This document shows positions 5,369-11,580 of a stretch of DNA of 11,580 nt, in pieces (position 1 is the first letter of the stretch; every line of letters begins with the position of its first letter). The stretch lies in the NCBI GenBank assembly GCA_028713395.1, contig JAQTOJ010000044.1, positions 1-11,580 of the forward strand, read 5' to 3'. The stretch comes from Dehalococcoidales bacterium (lineage in GTDB: Bacteria > Chloroflexota > Dehalococcoidia > Dehalococcoidales > Fen-1064). The position numbers and the translations under genes are program-made. Under the pieces are notes generated by a model. The model was not told the DNA's origin and searched no databases. It saw nothing but the letters and a program-made list of their open reading frames with translations.

Positions 5369-7942
5369 ATGATTCCCTTAAAATTGACCCTCTCTAATTT
5401 TATGCCTTACTGCGATAACGTGCCGCCGTTGGATTTTACGGGCATTCATACCGCCACTATTTCCGGCGATAACGGCAGCGGCAAGTCTTCGATTATAGAT
5501 GCTATCACCTGGGCGTTGTGGGACAAAACCCGCGCTAAAAAAGAAGACGACCTGATTCATACTAACCAGAATGAGGCTCAGGTGGATTTTGAATTTGCCG
5601 TCGGCGGGCAAAAATACCGCGTGATTAGAAAACGCGCCCGTCCCAAGAAACAGGGCGGCACCGGGCAGACCCATTTGCACTTTTATATCATCGGGGAAGA
5701 AGGCGCGCGTTCGCTGGATGGCGACACCATCGGTCTGACGCAAAAGAAAATCGAAGAAGTCCTGCATATGGATTACGAGACTTTCACCAACAGCGCTTAT
5801 CTGCGGCAAGGACACGCCGACGAGTTTACCACCGCCACCCCCGCCGATAGGAAAAAAGTGCTGGGTAATATCCTGGGACTGAATATATACGAAGACCTGG
5901 AAAAACGAGCCAAAGAAATTGCCGGACAGCGCAAAGTTGCCCGCGAACAGTTGCAAAACAGTCTGGGAGATGTCGACGCCGAACTGACGCTGCTACCGGT
6001 ATACGAAGCCGAAATGGGCAAAGCGGAAACCGAGATGACCGGCATTGAAGCGGCGATAAAAAGCACTGAAGATAATCTAAAAAATTTGCGGGGACAAAAA
6101 GAAACACTGGAGGCCAAGAAAGCCCGGATTACGCAAATTGATCAGGCGGTACAAACAGGGAAACAACAAATGGCGCAGTTACGCCCCCAGATCGGGCAAT
6201 TACAAGTCCGTATCAATGAACACGAAGTGATCATCGCCAAAACCGCCGAGATCGAAGCCGTTTATGCCAAATTCCTCGAAACGGGAGACCAGGTCGAGAT
6301 GCTGAATAAAAATCTGGCGGTCATCAGCCGATTAAAGCAAAAGGAATACGACCTGGAAAAGGCGATCGAGCGGGAACAGCAGGGGTTGGTGAAAGAGCAT
6401 GCGCTCGCCCAAAATCGCGTTGGCGAATACCAAAAGACCGCGCAGGCTCTAGCCGGATGGCAGGAAGAACTAAAGCAAACCCGGGCAAAATTGGAACAGT
6501 TGGCCAAACAAGAGGAAAATCTGAAACAGCAGAAACAAACCGGGCAGGAAATGTTGGCGAAAATCCGCAGTCTGGAAGCCGATAAAACCCGCCTGGAAAA
6601 CGAAATCACCGGTATCAATGAAAAATTGCACCTCCTGAAGAATCAGCCGGGCACCGCTAAATGCCCCATGTGCGGCTGCGACCTGGGACCCAACGGTATC
6701 GCGCACATCGAAGGCGAATTTGAAAGTGAAAAAATCAAGAAAGCAGATGCGATCAAAGCCTGCATAAACGAGATAAAAATAAAACAAGGGGAGCTGAAAA
6801 CTTTATCTGAAGAAACGAGCTTGCAGGAAAGAAACGCCAGTCAGGAAAAAATGAAAATGCAAACCCGGATGGGCGGTCTGGAGACGCAAATAAAACGGGC
6901 GGAAGAAGCCGGTAAACAATTAACGGAAGTTGCGCAAACGCTGCAGGAAATAGAGGAAAGGTTGACCGCCAAGAATTTTGCCCTTGCCCAACAGGATGCC
7001 CTAAAACTCCTGAACGCGGAACTGTCGAAAATTAATTACGACCCGCAAAAACACGAGCAATTACGGCAGCTTTTGGAGAGTCTGAAAACCGCGGATGCCC
7101 CCAAACACAAACTGGATGAAGCCCGGCGGTCAATAACAGGGGAGAAGGAAAGCCTGGCCGCGCTAGAAAAAATGGCGGGGGATCTGAACGATTCTTTACA
7201 GCAGAACGAGCAGCAGAGGCTGGTATTAGCCCCGGAAATTGCCGGACTTCCGGCGGTGGATGCCGGTCTTGCGGAAAAAGAACTCGAACTGAAAAATCTG
7301 ACTGGACGACAAATGCAGGCGCGGCAGAAAATAGGCGGGATCACACAGCGTTTGGAGTACTTGCACCAGCTAAGAGAAAAACGCAAAGAAAAATCGGAAT
7401 TGTTGAGCCAAAGTGCCAAAGAGGAACAGATATACCGCGACCTGGCGGAAGCCTTTGGGAAAAAGGGTGTGCAGGGGCTGCTTATCGAAACGGCGATACC
7501 GGAGATCGAGAACGAGGCGAACCGTTTATTAGCCAAAATGACCGATGGGCGCATGAGCGTGAAGTTTGAGACCCAGGGCGCGACGCAGAAAGGCGATGTC
7601 ACGGAGACTTTAGATATCAAGATTTCGGACGAGTTGGGGATACGCAGCTATGAGATGTTCAGCGGCGGCGAGGCCTTCCGCATTAATTTCTCCATCAGGA
7701 TTGCGCTATCAAGGTTGCTGGCGAGACGCGCCGGGGCGCCGCTGCCGACGTTAATAATCGACGAGGGTTTTGGCACCCAGGACGCCGGGGGTATTGAGAA
7801 ACTAAAGGAAGCTATCGTTTCCATACAGGATGATTTTGAGAAGATACTGGTCATTACCCATATTGACGAATTGAAGGATGCCTTCCCGGCAAGGATAGAT
7901 GTTACCAAGACGCCGGAAGGCTCGATGATCAGCTTGAACTAA
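5369..7942 (+). CDS. sbcC: SbcC/Rad50-type SMC-like ATPase with zinc hook
   Basis: An 857-residue DNA-repair ATPase of the SbcC/Rad50 family, which with the SbcD/Mre11 nuclease holds and processes DNA ends and hairpins. The N-terminal ATPase half has the Walker A GDNGSGKSS (33-41) and a Q-loop Gln at 147 (YLRQGH). A long coiled coil rich in E, K, Q and L runs from about 175 to 690. It is broken in the middle by the zinc hook CPMC (432-435), which joins two molecules. The C-terminal half has the signature FSGGE (764-768), Walker B LIIDEG with D798-E799, and the switch His 831 (VITHID). I chose ATG 5369; a GTG at 5351 in frame lies inside the probable -10 region. No sbcD gene is adjacent, which is unusual since the two often form an operon. 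An orphan Rad50-like role is the alternative. Confidence 0.93.
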   Translation: MIPLKLTLSNFMPYCDNVPPLDFTGIHTATISGDNGSGKSSIIDAITWALWDKTRAKKEDDLIHTNQNEAQVDFEFAVGGQKYRVIRKRARPKKQGGTGQTHLHFYIIGEEGARSLDGDTIGLTQKKIEEVLHMDYETFTNSAYLRQGHADEFTTATPADRKKVLGNILGLNIYEDLEKRAKEIAGQRKVAREQLQNSLGDVDAELTLLPVYEAEMGKAETEMTGIEAAIKSTEDNLKNLRGQKETLEAKKARITQIDQAVQTGKQQMAQLRPQIGQLQVRINEHEVIIAKTAEIEAVYAKFLETGDQVEMLNKNLAVISRLKQKEYDLEKAIEREQQGLVKEHALAQNRVGEYQKTAQALAGWQEELKQTRAKLEQLAKQEENLKQQKQTGQEMLAKIRSLEADKTRLENEITGINEKLHLLKNQPGTAKCPMCGCDLGPNGIAHIEGEFESEKIKKADAIKACINEIKIKQGELKTLSEETSLQERNASQEKMKMQTRMGGLETQIKRAEEAGKQLTEVAQTLQEIEERLTAKNFALAQQDALKLLNAELSKINYDPQKHEQLRQLLESLKTADAPKHKLDEARRSITGEKESLAALEKMAGDLNDSLQQNEQQRLVLAPEIAGLPAVDAGLAEKELELKNLTGRQMQARQKIGGITQRLEYLHQLREKRKEKSELLSQSAKEEQIYRDLAEAFGKKGVQGLLIETAIPEIENEANRLLAKMTDGRMSVKFETQGATQKGDVTETLDIKISDELGIRSYEMFSGGEAFRINFSIRIALSRLLARRAGAPLPTLIIDEGFGTQDAGGIEKLKEAIVSIQDDFEKILVITHIDELKDAFPARIDVTKTPEGSMISLN

Positions 7943-8160
7943 TCCACAGGCAAGATGCCTGTGCCACCTGACTGTAAGGACACCCTCATCCCAGCCTTCT
8001 CCCATCGAGGGAGAAGAGATGGTCACTAAGGACAAGAGCGGGGTATTTTACTTCAATATGGGAATGAATGACACAACGGTTTGAGATTGCCGCGTTGTCC
8101 GCCTGAGGCGGACTCCTCGCAAAGACGGAAGTCCACAGGCAAGATGCCTGTGCCACCTGA
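7943..8160. repeat. Hairpin repeat cassette, copy 1 (A-B-C-A), upstream of the VOC gene
   Basis: Non-coding block with four hairpins. A: CACAGGCA-AGA-TGCCTGTG at 7945-7963, repeated identically at 8134-8152 within a 29-nt direct repeat (7943-7971 and 8132-8160). B: CTTCTCCC-ATCGA-GGGAGAAG at 7996-8016. C: GTCCGCC-TGA-GGCGGAC at 8097-8113, flanked by TTGC (8087-8090) and GCAA (8118-8121). The block starts directly after the sbcC stop and ends 23 bp before the VOC start. Positions 7990-8095 are identical to 8614-8719 in copy 2. No hairpin has a T run, so they are not typical intrinsic terminators. Confidence 0.92.
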
Positions 8161-8183
8161 ACACTGTTGGTTTGGAGAGAAAA

Positions 8184-8543
8184 ATGAAATTTGCAGCGAT
8201 TGGTTTTCACACGAATGATGTGCCGCGGCTTGTCAATTTCTATTCAAAAGTTTTGGGTATGAAAGCTGAAGGAGACCACATCCATTCCTCTTTCAACGAA
8301 GTGAATTTGGCCATCTGGAATCCGGGCAGTATTGATACAGCTACATTCAAAAGTAGTGAAAGGTTTCTTACGCTGATGATCGACGTCGATAATGTGGATG
8401 TGGAATATGAACGATTGAAAAAACTGGAGATACCAATAACTTTTACATTTACCCCCCGGACCCAACCATGGGGAGTCAGGGCGTTCGGCATAAAAGACCC
8501 TGATGGTAACAATGTAAATTTTCTATCACCGGTAGTTAAATAG
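8184..8543 (+). CDS. VOC superfamily protein (glyoxalase/bleomycin-resistance fold)
   Basis: A 119-residue protein of the vicinal oxygen chelate fold: KFAAIGFHTNDVPRLVNFYSKVLGMK (2-27) is the first beta-alpha-beta unit, and WGVRAFGIKDPDGNNVNFLSPV (96-117) is the closing one, with the DPDGN turn. H9 sits where the first metal ligand is expected. The position that usually carries the final Glu ligand is Asn 112 (NNVNF), and the strand at 62-68 (LTLMIDV) has no His. Metal-dependent glyoxalase activity is therefore doubtful; a binding or non-metal role is possible. ATG 8184 has GGAGAG (8174-8179) upstream; a TTG at 8172 would add MERK but uses part of that site as coding sequence. The gene sits between two copies of a hairpin cassette, which suggests mobility or duplication around it. 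Confidence 0.88.
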   Translation: MKFAAIGFHTNDVPRLVNFYSKVLGMKAEGDHIHSSFNEVNLAIWNPGSIDTATFKSSERFLTLMIDVDNVDVEYERLKKLEIPITFTFTPRTQPWGVRAFGIKDPDGNNVNFLSPVVK

Positions 8544-8567
8544 GGTGAGCGAACCCAACCATCATAA

Positions 8568-8783
8568 CCCACAGGCGAGGCGCCTGTGCACCAGACTATA
8601 AGGATACCCTCGTCCCAGCCTTCTCCCATCGAGGGAGAAGAGATGGTCACTAAGGACAAGAGCGGGGTATTTTACTTCAATATGGGAATGAATGACACAA
8701 CGGTTTGAGATTGCCGCGTCGTCCCGACTTTATCGGGACTCCTCGCAAAGACGGAAGTCCACAGGCAAGATGTTGTGCCACCA
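8568..8783. repeat. Hairpin repeat cassette, copy 2 (A-B-C-A'), downstream of the VOC gene
   Basis: Same order and orientation as copy 1. A: CACAGGCG-AGG-CGCCTGTG at 8570-8588. B: identical hairpin at 8620-8640. C: GTCCCGA-CTTTA-TCGGGAC at 8721-8739. The last A-like element (8759-8777) is decayed: its right arm reads TGTTGTG instead of TGCCTGTG. Positions 8614-8719 (106 nt) and 8736-8772 (37 nt) are identical to copy 1, while hairpins A and C differ in sequence yet still pair fully. Confidence 0.92.
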
Positions 8784-8800
8784 ATGTTCCCTAAAGTGCC

Positions 8801-8852
8801 TCCCCGGGGAATCAGGGTAAAACGTCATTCCAGATTTTGATCCGGGATCCAG
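8801..8852. repeat. Short palindromes in the Nudix leader
   Basis: TCCCCGGGGA (8801-8810) is a perfect 10-bp palindrome, and GATCC-G-GGATC (8839-8849) is an 11-nt inverted repeat. The stretch 8824-8852 begins GTCATTCC and ends GGGATCCAG, the border pattern of a common dispersed palindromic repeat, here with an eroded centre. No clear -35/-10 pair is seen before the Nudix gene. Confidence 0.5.
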
Positions 8853-8863
8853 AGAGGTGAAAA

Positions 8864-9328
8864 ATGGAAAGAAAACAGCGTATTTCAGCCGCTGCAATTA
8901 TTATTAGGGACAACAAAATCTTACTCGTAAGATATAACGACCAGCTAGGTGCTGCCGGCGCCACTATACTGGCGGGGCCTGGTGGTGGGGTAAACGGTGA
9001 AGAAGGTCTGGCCGGGGCGGTTATCCGGGAAGTCAAAGAGGAGACAGGGTTAGATATTATTCCCGTTAAGATACTATGTATCGAGGATTTTTATACCCGC
9101 CGTCACAGGAATGTCAAAGTCTGGTTTTTGTGTAACATCACCGGGGGACGGTTAACGCGAACCCCGGAAGCAGTAAAAGAGACGATTATCGGGGCGGGAT
9201 GGTTTACGCGGGAAGAACTTGAGAGAGAAACCGTGTATCCCGAAATTATCAAGTGCAGTAACTGGGGGGATTTTATAAGTAATGAATGGCAGACAAAATG
9301 CACGGATATACGGTACGTGGATATTTAG
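8864..9328 (+). CDS. Nudix hydrolase
   Basis: A 154-residue enzyme of the Nudix family, which cleaves nucleoside diphosphates linked to another group, using Mg2+. The Nudix box is complete at residues 41-63: G41, five residues, E47, seven residues, then REVKEETGL (R55, E56, E59, E60, G62). The N-terminal strand KQRISAAAIIIRDNKILLVRY (4-24) and the later KVWFLCNITGG (about 85-95) fit the core fold. The substrate cannot be assigned: no extra specificity motif is seen, and the neighbours (VOC protein, DUF2442) give no pathway. The ATG has GAGGTGA (8854-8860) directly upstream. Nothing indicates damage. The next gene is convergent. Confidence 0.93.
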   Translation: MERKQRISAAAIIIRDNKILLVRYNDQLGAAGATILAGPGGGVNGEEGLAGAVIREVKEETGLDIIPVKILCIEDFYTRRHRNVKVWFLCNITGGRLTRTPEAVKETIIGAGWFTREELERETVYPEIIKCSNWGDFISNEWQTKCTDIRYVDI

Positions 9329-9374
9329 GATATTTATGATTGTGTGTTCCGTGTCGTAGCACTGGAGGGACTAG

Positions 9375-9388
9375 TGAGCGACAGCTCA
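9375..9388. other. Small hairpin between the convergent Nudix and DUF2442 genes
   Basis: TGAGC-GACA-GCTCA is a 5-bp stem with a 4-nt loop, nested near GTCG/CGAC and CACT/AGTG matches in 9353-9382. There is no T run on either strand, so terminator function is doubtful. Confidence 0.25.
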
Positions 9389-9397
9389 AATTCACGA

Positions 9398-9640
9398 CTA
9401 TGCTTTCAGTAGAGCGCTTATAGAGATATCCTCATCAATTTCGTCCCAGTGAATGCCCACGCCTTTACCGATAAGCCGCCATTCAGACCGTTGTTTATTT
9501 GTGGCAGTTCTCAACTTGGGGAACCATTCAACCGGCACACTAATCTCCCGCCCATCCAGCAAGCGGACATGCATCATATGTTCATCGAACCAGACTTCAG
9601 AAGCCATGGCGTCACGCGGCTTTATTGTTGAAGTGTTCAT
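9398..9640 (-). CDS. DUF2442 family protein
   Basis: An 80-residue protein of the DUF2442 family. Its core VRLLDGREISVPVEWFPKL (about 25-43), then ATNKQRSEWRLIGKGVGIHWDEIDEDISISALL (46-78), matches the family pattern DGRxISVPxxWFPxL...R..W..IGxGxGIHWxxIDEDIS closely. The biochemical role is unknown. DUF2442 genes commonly lie directly after DUF4160 genes, and the pair is suspected to be a toxin-antitoxin-like module. Here a DUF4160 frame overlaps the start by 29 bp. The ATG at 9640 has AGGAG (9650-9646) 5 nt upstream, so this gene keeps its own ribosome binding site even though its partner lacks a start codon. No promoter is evident, so it may depend on transcription from the HD gene or uvrA. 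Confidence 0.9.
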   Translation of the reverse strand: MNTSTIKPRDAMASEVWFDEHMMHVRLLDGREISVPVEWFPKLRTATNKQRSEWRLIGKGVGIHWDEIDEDISISALLKA

Positions 9641-9854
9641 ACCATCTCCTTTTAATCTCCCCGGTATGGTCCGTTACCAAATGTCTGATTTCAGTTAATT
9701 CCCTGGCATTGTAGCCGATGGATTTTTCTAATTCTACCGGTTCCAGCCAGAACTTGGCATATTTATCGCCCGACTCTATATGAATATGGAGTGGTTCATT
9801 CGTCTCATTACTGAAAAAGAAAAACCTGCTATTGTTTGGTTTATAACCCCAGTT
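9612..9854 (-). pseudogene. DUF4160 family gene without a start codon (5'-truncated)
   Basis: The minus-strand frame from 9854 to the TGA at 9614-9612 encodes 80 residues including SRFFFFSNETNEPLHIHIES and AKFWLEPVELEKSIGYNARE, a clear DUF4160 match (RFFFYSNExNEPxHIH then A-FWLxPV). The usual N-terminus, MPTVLR-like, is missing. Upstream in frame are only NWGYKPNN and then a TAG (9857-9855), with no ATG, GTG or TTG before the conserved region. The frame runs into the end of the HD gene, whose own C-terminus looks normal. A deletion that joined the HD gene to the truncated DUF4160 gene explains this. Alternatives are a sequencing or assembly error, or a rare start codon. Its normal partner DUF2442 follows, overlapping by 29 bp. 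Confidence 0.8.
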
Positions 9855-10392
9855 CTACAGCCGCGCCTTTCATGGCTTCCAGCCCGATTTCGATAAACGT
9901 ATCCAAATCCAGTCCGATATCCACGCATTTAGATATTTGTTCCCGGTTGGCCCCGGCGGCAAAGCTCTTTTCCTTGAAACGCTTGCGGATGGATTTAGCC
10001 TCGACGAAAGCCAGCTTCTTTTCCGGCCGCACCAATGCCCCGGCGGTGATGAGCCCCGTCAGGGGGTCGGCGCAAAAGAGGGCTTTATCCATCAATGATT
10101 CGCAGGCGATGCCGTGGGCTTCGTTATGGGTGAGAATGGCGTGACAGGCCGCATCACTGGCGCCGAGCTTTTTGGCCATTTCCGCCGCGGGTTTGCTGTG
10201 GATTTTCAAATCCGAGTTGGTCAATTCTACATCAATATCGTGAAGTAACCCGGCTGTCGCCCACTCTGCTTCATCCTGGTTGAAACGCCGGGCAAGCGCA
10301 CGCATGATGGCTTCCGTGGCGATCATATGCTTGATCAGGTTTTCGTTTTTCACATTCTCCCTAATGGCTTTCAAGGCATCTTCACGGTTCAT
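9841..10392 (-). CDS. HD-domain protein (predicted metal-dependent phosphohydrolase)
   Basis: A 183-residue HD-domain protein. The metal-site residues are visible in order: H22 (LIKHMIATEAIMRALARRF), H51-D52 (AGLLHDIDVE) and D109 (CADPLTGLI), with H89 and H93 in LTHNEAHG. HD proteins hydrolyse phosphate esters, often of nucleotides, with divalent metal. This stand-alone subfamily is widespread in anaerobes but its substrate is unknown. Helical throughout, with no signal peptide. The ATG at 10392 has GAGG 5 nt upstream. The end, VELGL, is the expected family terminus, so the gene is whole although its stop is fused into the start-less DUF4160 frame. It follows uvrA on the same strand after 110 bp that contain two palindromic repeats. 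Confidence 0.9.
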   Translation of the reverse strand: MNREDALKAIRENVKNENLIKHMIATEAIMRALARRFNQDEAEWATAGLLHDIDVELTNSDLKIHSKPAAEMAKKLGASDAACHAILTHNEAHGIACESLMDKALFCADPLTGLITAGALVRPEKKLAFVEAKSIRKRFKEKSFAAGANREQISKCVDIGLDLDTFIEIGLEAMKGAAVELGL

Positions 10393-10431
10393 ATTTTCCT
10401 CACTTTTGATTCACCCTATCCCCCTGTTCCC

Positions 10432-10493
10432 ATTCCCACGAAAGTAGGAATCCCGTCAAGTAATTGTTCTGTATTCCGTACTGAATACGGAAT
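10432..10493. repeat. Two related palindromic repeats between uvrA and the HD gene
   Basis: ATTCCCAC-GAAA-GTAGGAAT (10432-10451; one mismatched pair) and ATTCCGTA-CTGAA-TACGGAAT (10473-10493; perfect 8-bp stem) share the ATTCC/GGAAT ends. They belong to the dispersed 'ATTCC...GGAAT' type of short palindromes. Neither is followed by a T run in the uvrA direction, so they are not typical terminators. Confidence 0.75.
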
Positions 10494-10502
10494 GACAAAT
10501 TA

Positions 10503-11579
10503 CTATAAATCCAGCTTGGGTTGGGGTTTGCCATCGACCAGGGGTATTTCCTCCCGGTTGCCCGCGAGTATTTGCTTGAGGTATTGCCCGGTCAATGATT
10601 CCTTGACTTCCGCCACCTGTTCCGGAGTACCGGCGGCGACCACATAGCCGCCCGCTTCACCGGCGCCGGGTCCCATATCGATCAGGTAATCAGCGCTCTT
10701 CATCACGTCCGGGTGGTGCTCGATGACGACGATGCTGTTACCGGCGTCCACCAGTTTATGCAGGACTCTCAATAAAGCCGCCGCATCATCGAACGATAAA
10801 CCGGTGGTGGGTTCGTCGAGGATATACAATGTCTTGCCGGTGGCGCGGCGTGCCAGTTCGGTGGCCAGTTTGACCCGCTGGGCTTCACCGCCCGATAAAT
10901 GCGTGGCGGGTTGTCCCAGACGGATATAACCTAAACCAACGTCGTTCAGTGTTTCCAGTTTCTTTTTGATCTGGGGGATATTTTCAAAAAAGACAAGCGC
11001 TTCTTCTACGGTCATATCCAGCACTTCGGCGATATTTTTGTCCTTGAACTTGATTTCCAGGGCTTCACGGCTGTAACGCTTGCCTTTACAGACCTCGCAG
11101 GGCACGGTGACATTAGGGAGGAACTGCATTTCGATTTCAATATAACCCTCGCCGTGACAGGCTTCGCAGCGTCCGCCTTTGACGTTAAACGAGAATCTAC
11201 CGGCCTGATAACCCCGCAGCTTCGCCTCCGGCACGGTGGCAAACAACTCCCTGACCGGGCCGAAAAGACCGGTATAAGTGGCGGGATTGCTGCGCGGCGT
11301 CCGCCCGATGGGGGACTGATCGACATCGATCACTTTATCGACATTTTCAATACCTTCGACGCCGTCACAATCACCGGGGCGTTCTTTGGCGCGGTTGATA
11401 ACCTGCGCCAGCTTGCGGTAAAGGATATCATCGATCAATGTACTCTTGCCGCTGCCGGAGACGCCTGAGATGCAAACGAATTTTCCCAGCGGGATTTCCA
11501 CATCGATGTTTTTCAGGTTATTCTGCCGGGCGCCACGGATGACCAGTTTGTTGCCGTTACCCTTGCGCCGTTTCCTGGG
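10503..11579 (-). CDS. uvrA: Excinuclease ABC subunit UvrA, C-terminal part (5' end outside window)
   Basis: UvrA is the damage-recognition ATPase of nucleotide excision repair. The visible 358 residues are the second ABC half. Walker A GVSGSGKST is at 39-47. The C-terminal zinc finger has CEAC and, 20 residues later, CEVC (codons about 11090-11168). The signature LSGGEAQRVK, Walker B LYILDEPTTGL and the switch His pair IEHH follow. A short tail ending in GKPQPKLDL finishes the protein. The frame is open to the right edge and codes for the strand before Walker A (LVIRGARQNNLKNIDVEIP), so the GTG at 11501 is internal. The HD gene follows on the same strand. Identification is secure. Confidence 0.96.
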   Translation of the reverse strand, partial: PRKRRKGNGNKLVIRGARQNNLKNIDVEIPLGKFVCISGVSGSGKSTLIDDILYRKLAQVINRAKERPGDCDGVEGIENVDKVIDVDQSPIGRTPRSNPATYTGLFGPVRELFATVPEAKLRGYQAGRFSFNVKGGRCEACHGEGYIEIEMQFLPNVTVPCEVCKGKRYSREALEIKFKDKNIAEVLDMTVEEALVFFENIPQIKKKLETLNDVGLGYIRLGQPATHLSGGEAQRVKLATELARRATGKTLYILDEPTTGLSFDDAAALLRVLHKLVDAGNSIVVIEHHPDVMKSADYLIDMGPGAGEAGGYVVAAGTPEQVAEVKESLTGQYLKQILAGNREEIPLVDGKPQPKLDL

Positions 11580-11580
11580 G

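Noticed and set aside
5351..5371. GTG at 5351 as the sbcC start
   Set aside because: It lies inside the extended -10 region, has no ribosome binding site and adds six residues not expected in the family; ATG 5369 gives the normal MIPLKL-type N-terminus.
5378..7908. Several long minus-strand open frames opposite sbcC
   Set aside because: They are rich in Ser, Phe, Leu and Cys as expected from the reverse of a Glu/Lys/Gln-rich coiled coil, and none shows a known domain or start signal.
7943..8160. CRISPR-like array from the 29-nt identical repeats
   Set aside because: Only two copies, 189 nt apart, with other hairpins between; no spacers of regular length and no cas genes.
7802..8659. Two minus-strand open frames starting MSLVTISSPSMGEGWDEG in both cassette copies
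   Set aside because: They are the same repeat read on the other strand, run into sbcC and the VOC gene, and have no ribosome binding site or family resemblance.
9837..9857. Programmed frameshift joining the HD gene to DUF4160
   Set aside because: It would need a +1 shift; there is no clear slippery sequence, and the HD protein already ends with its normal family C-terminus.
11499..11579. GTG at 11501 as the uvrA start
   Set aside because: The frame is open to the window edge and the upstream codons encode conserved UvrA sequence just before Walker A.

Overview
The window looks like ordinary chromosomal DNA from a bacterium, with a small-module accessory stretch between housekeeping genes. 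The dnaG-rpoD overlap, the acidic-N-terminus sigma factor with a long non-conserved insert, the HD-domain protein next to uvrA, and dense short palindromic intergenic repeats together suggest Chloroflexota, probably class Dehalococcoidia. This is inference from gene content and remembered family resemblance, not from a marker search. No rRNA, tRNA, transposase, integrase, phage gene or CRISPR array is visible.

Layout, left to right. (1) 1-2226: the 3' part of dnaG overlaps rpoD by 4 bp, a macromolecular-synthesis operon without rpsU between them. (2) 2267-2776: an overlapping DUF4258-DUF2283 pair, resembling a toxin-antitoxin module, closed by a strong intrinsic terminator. (3) 2790-3356: a histidine phosphatase starting only 13 nt after that terminator. 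(4) 3373-4008: a complete RHH-antitoxin/RelE-ParE-toxin operon with a consensus sigma-70 promoter and palindromic candidate operators. (5) 4063-5340, minus strand: a PPC-domain (DUF296) gene followed by a flavin-reductase-like gene. A-T-rich palindromic repeat sequence encodes the last codons of the PPC gene, and a related copy carries the -10 of its promoter. (6) 5334-7942: an SbcC/Rad50-type ATPase with zinc hook and no SbcD next to it. Its promoter shares the -35 area with the divergent PPC promoter, and the spacing predicts a leaderless mRNA. (7) 7943-8783: a VOC (glyoxalase-fold) gene lying between two copies of a roughly 215-bp hairpin cassette. (8) 8864-9328: a Nudix hydrolase. (9) 9398-9854, minus strand: a DUF2442 gene overlapping a DUF4160 gene that has lost its start codon. 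(10) 9841-10392, minus strand: an HD-domain hydrolase. (11) 10503-11579, minus strand: the 3' part of uvrA.

Functional picture. Replication priming (DnaG), housekeeping transcription (RpoD), and DNA repair (SbcC, UvrA) surround small nucleotide- and phosphate-processing enzymes (histidine phosphatase, Nudix, HD) and three two-gene modules of toxin-antitoxin type or resembling it. I see no clear new multi-gene system. The most unusual signals are the duplicated hairpin cassette, whose copies differ in sequence but keep base pairing, the start-less DUF4160 frame, and the 5305-5369 promoter region.
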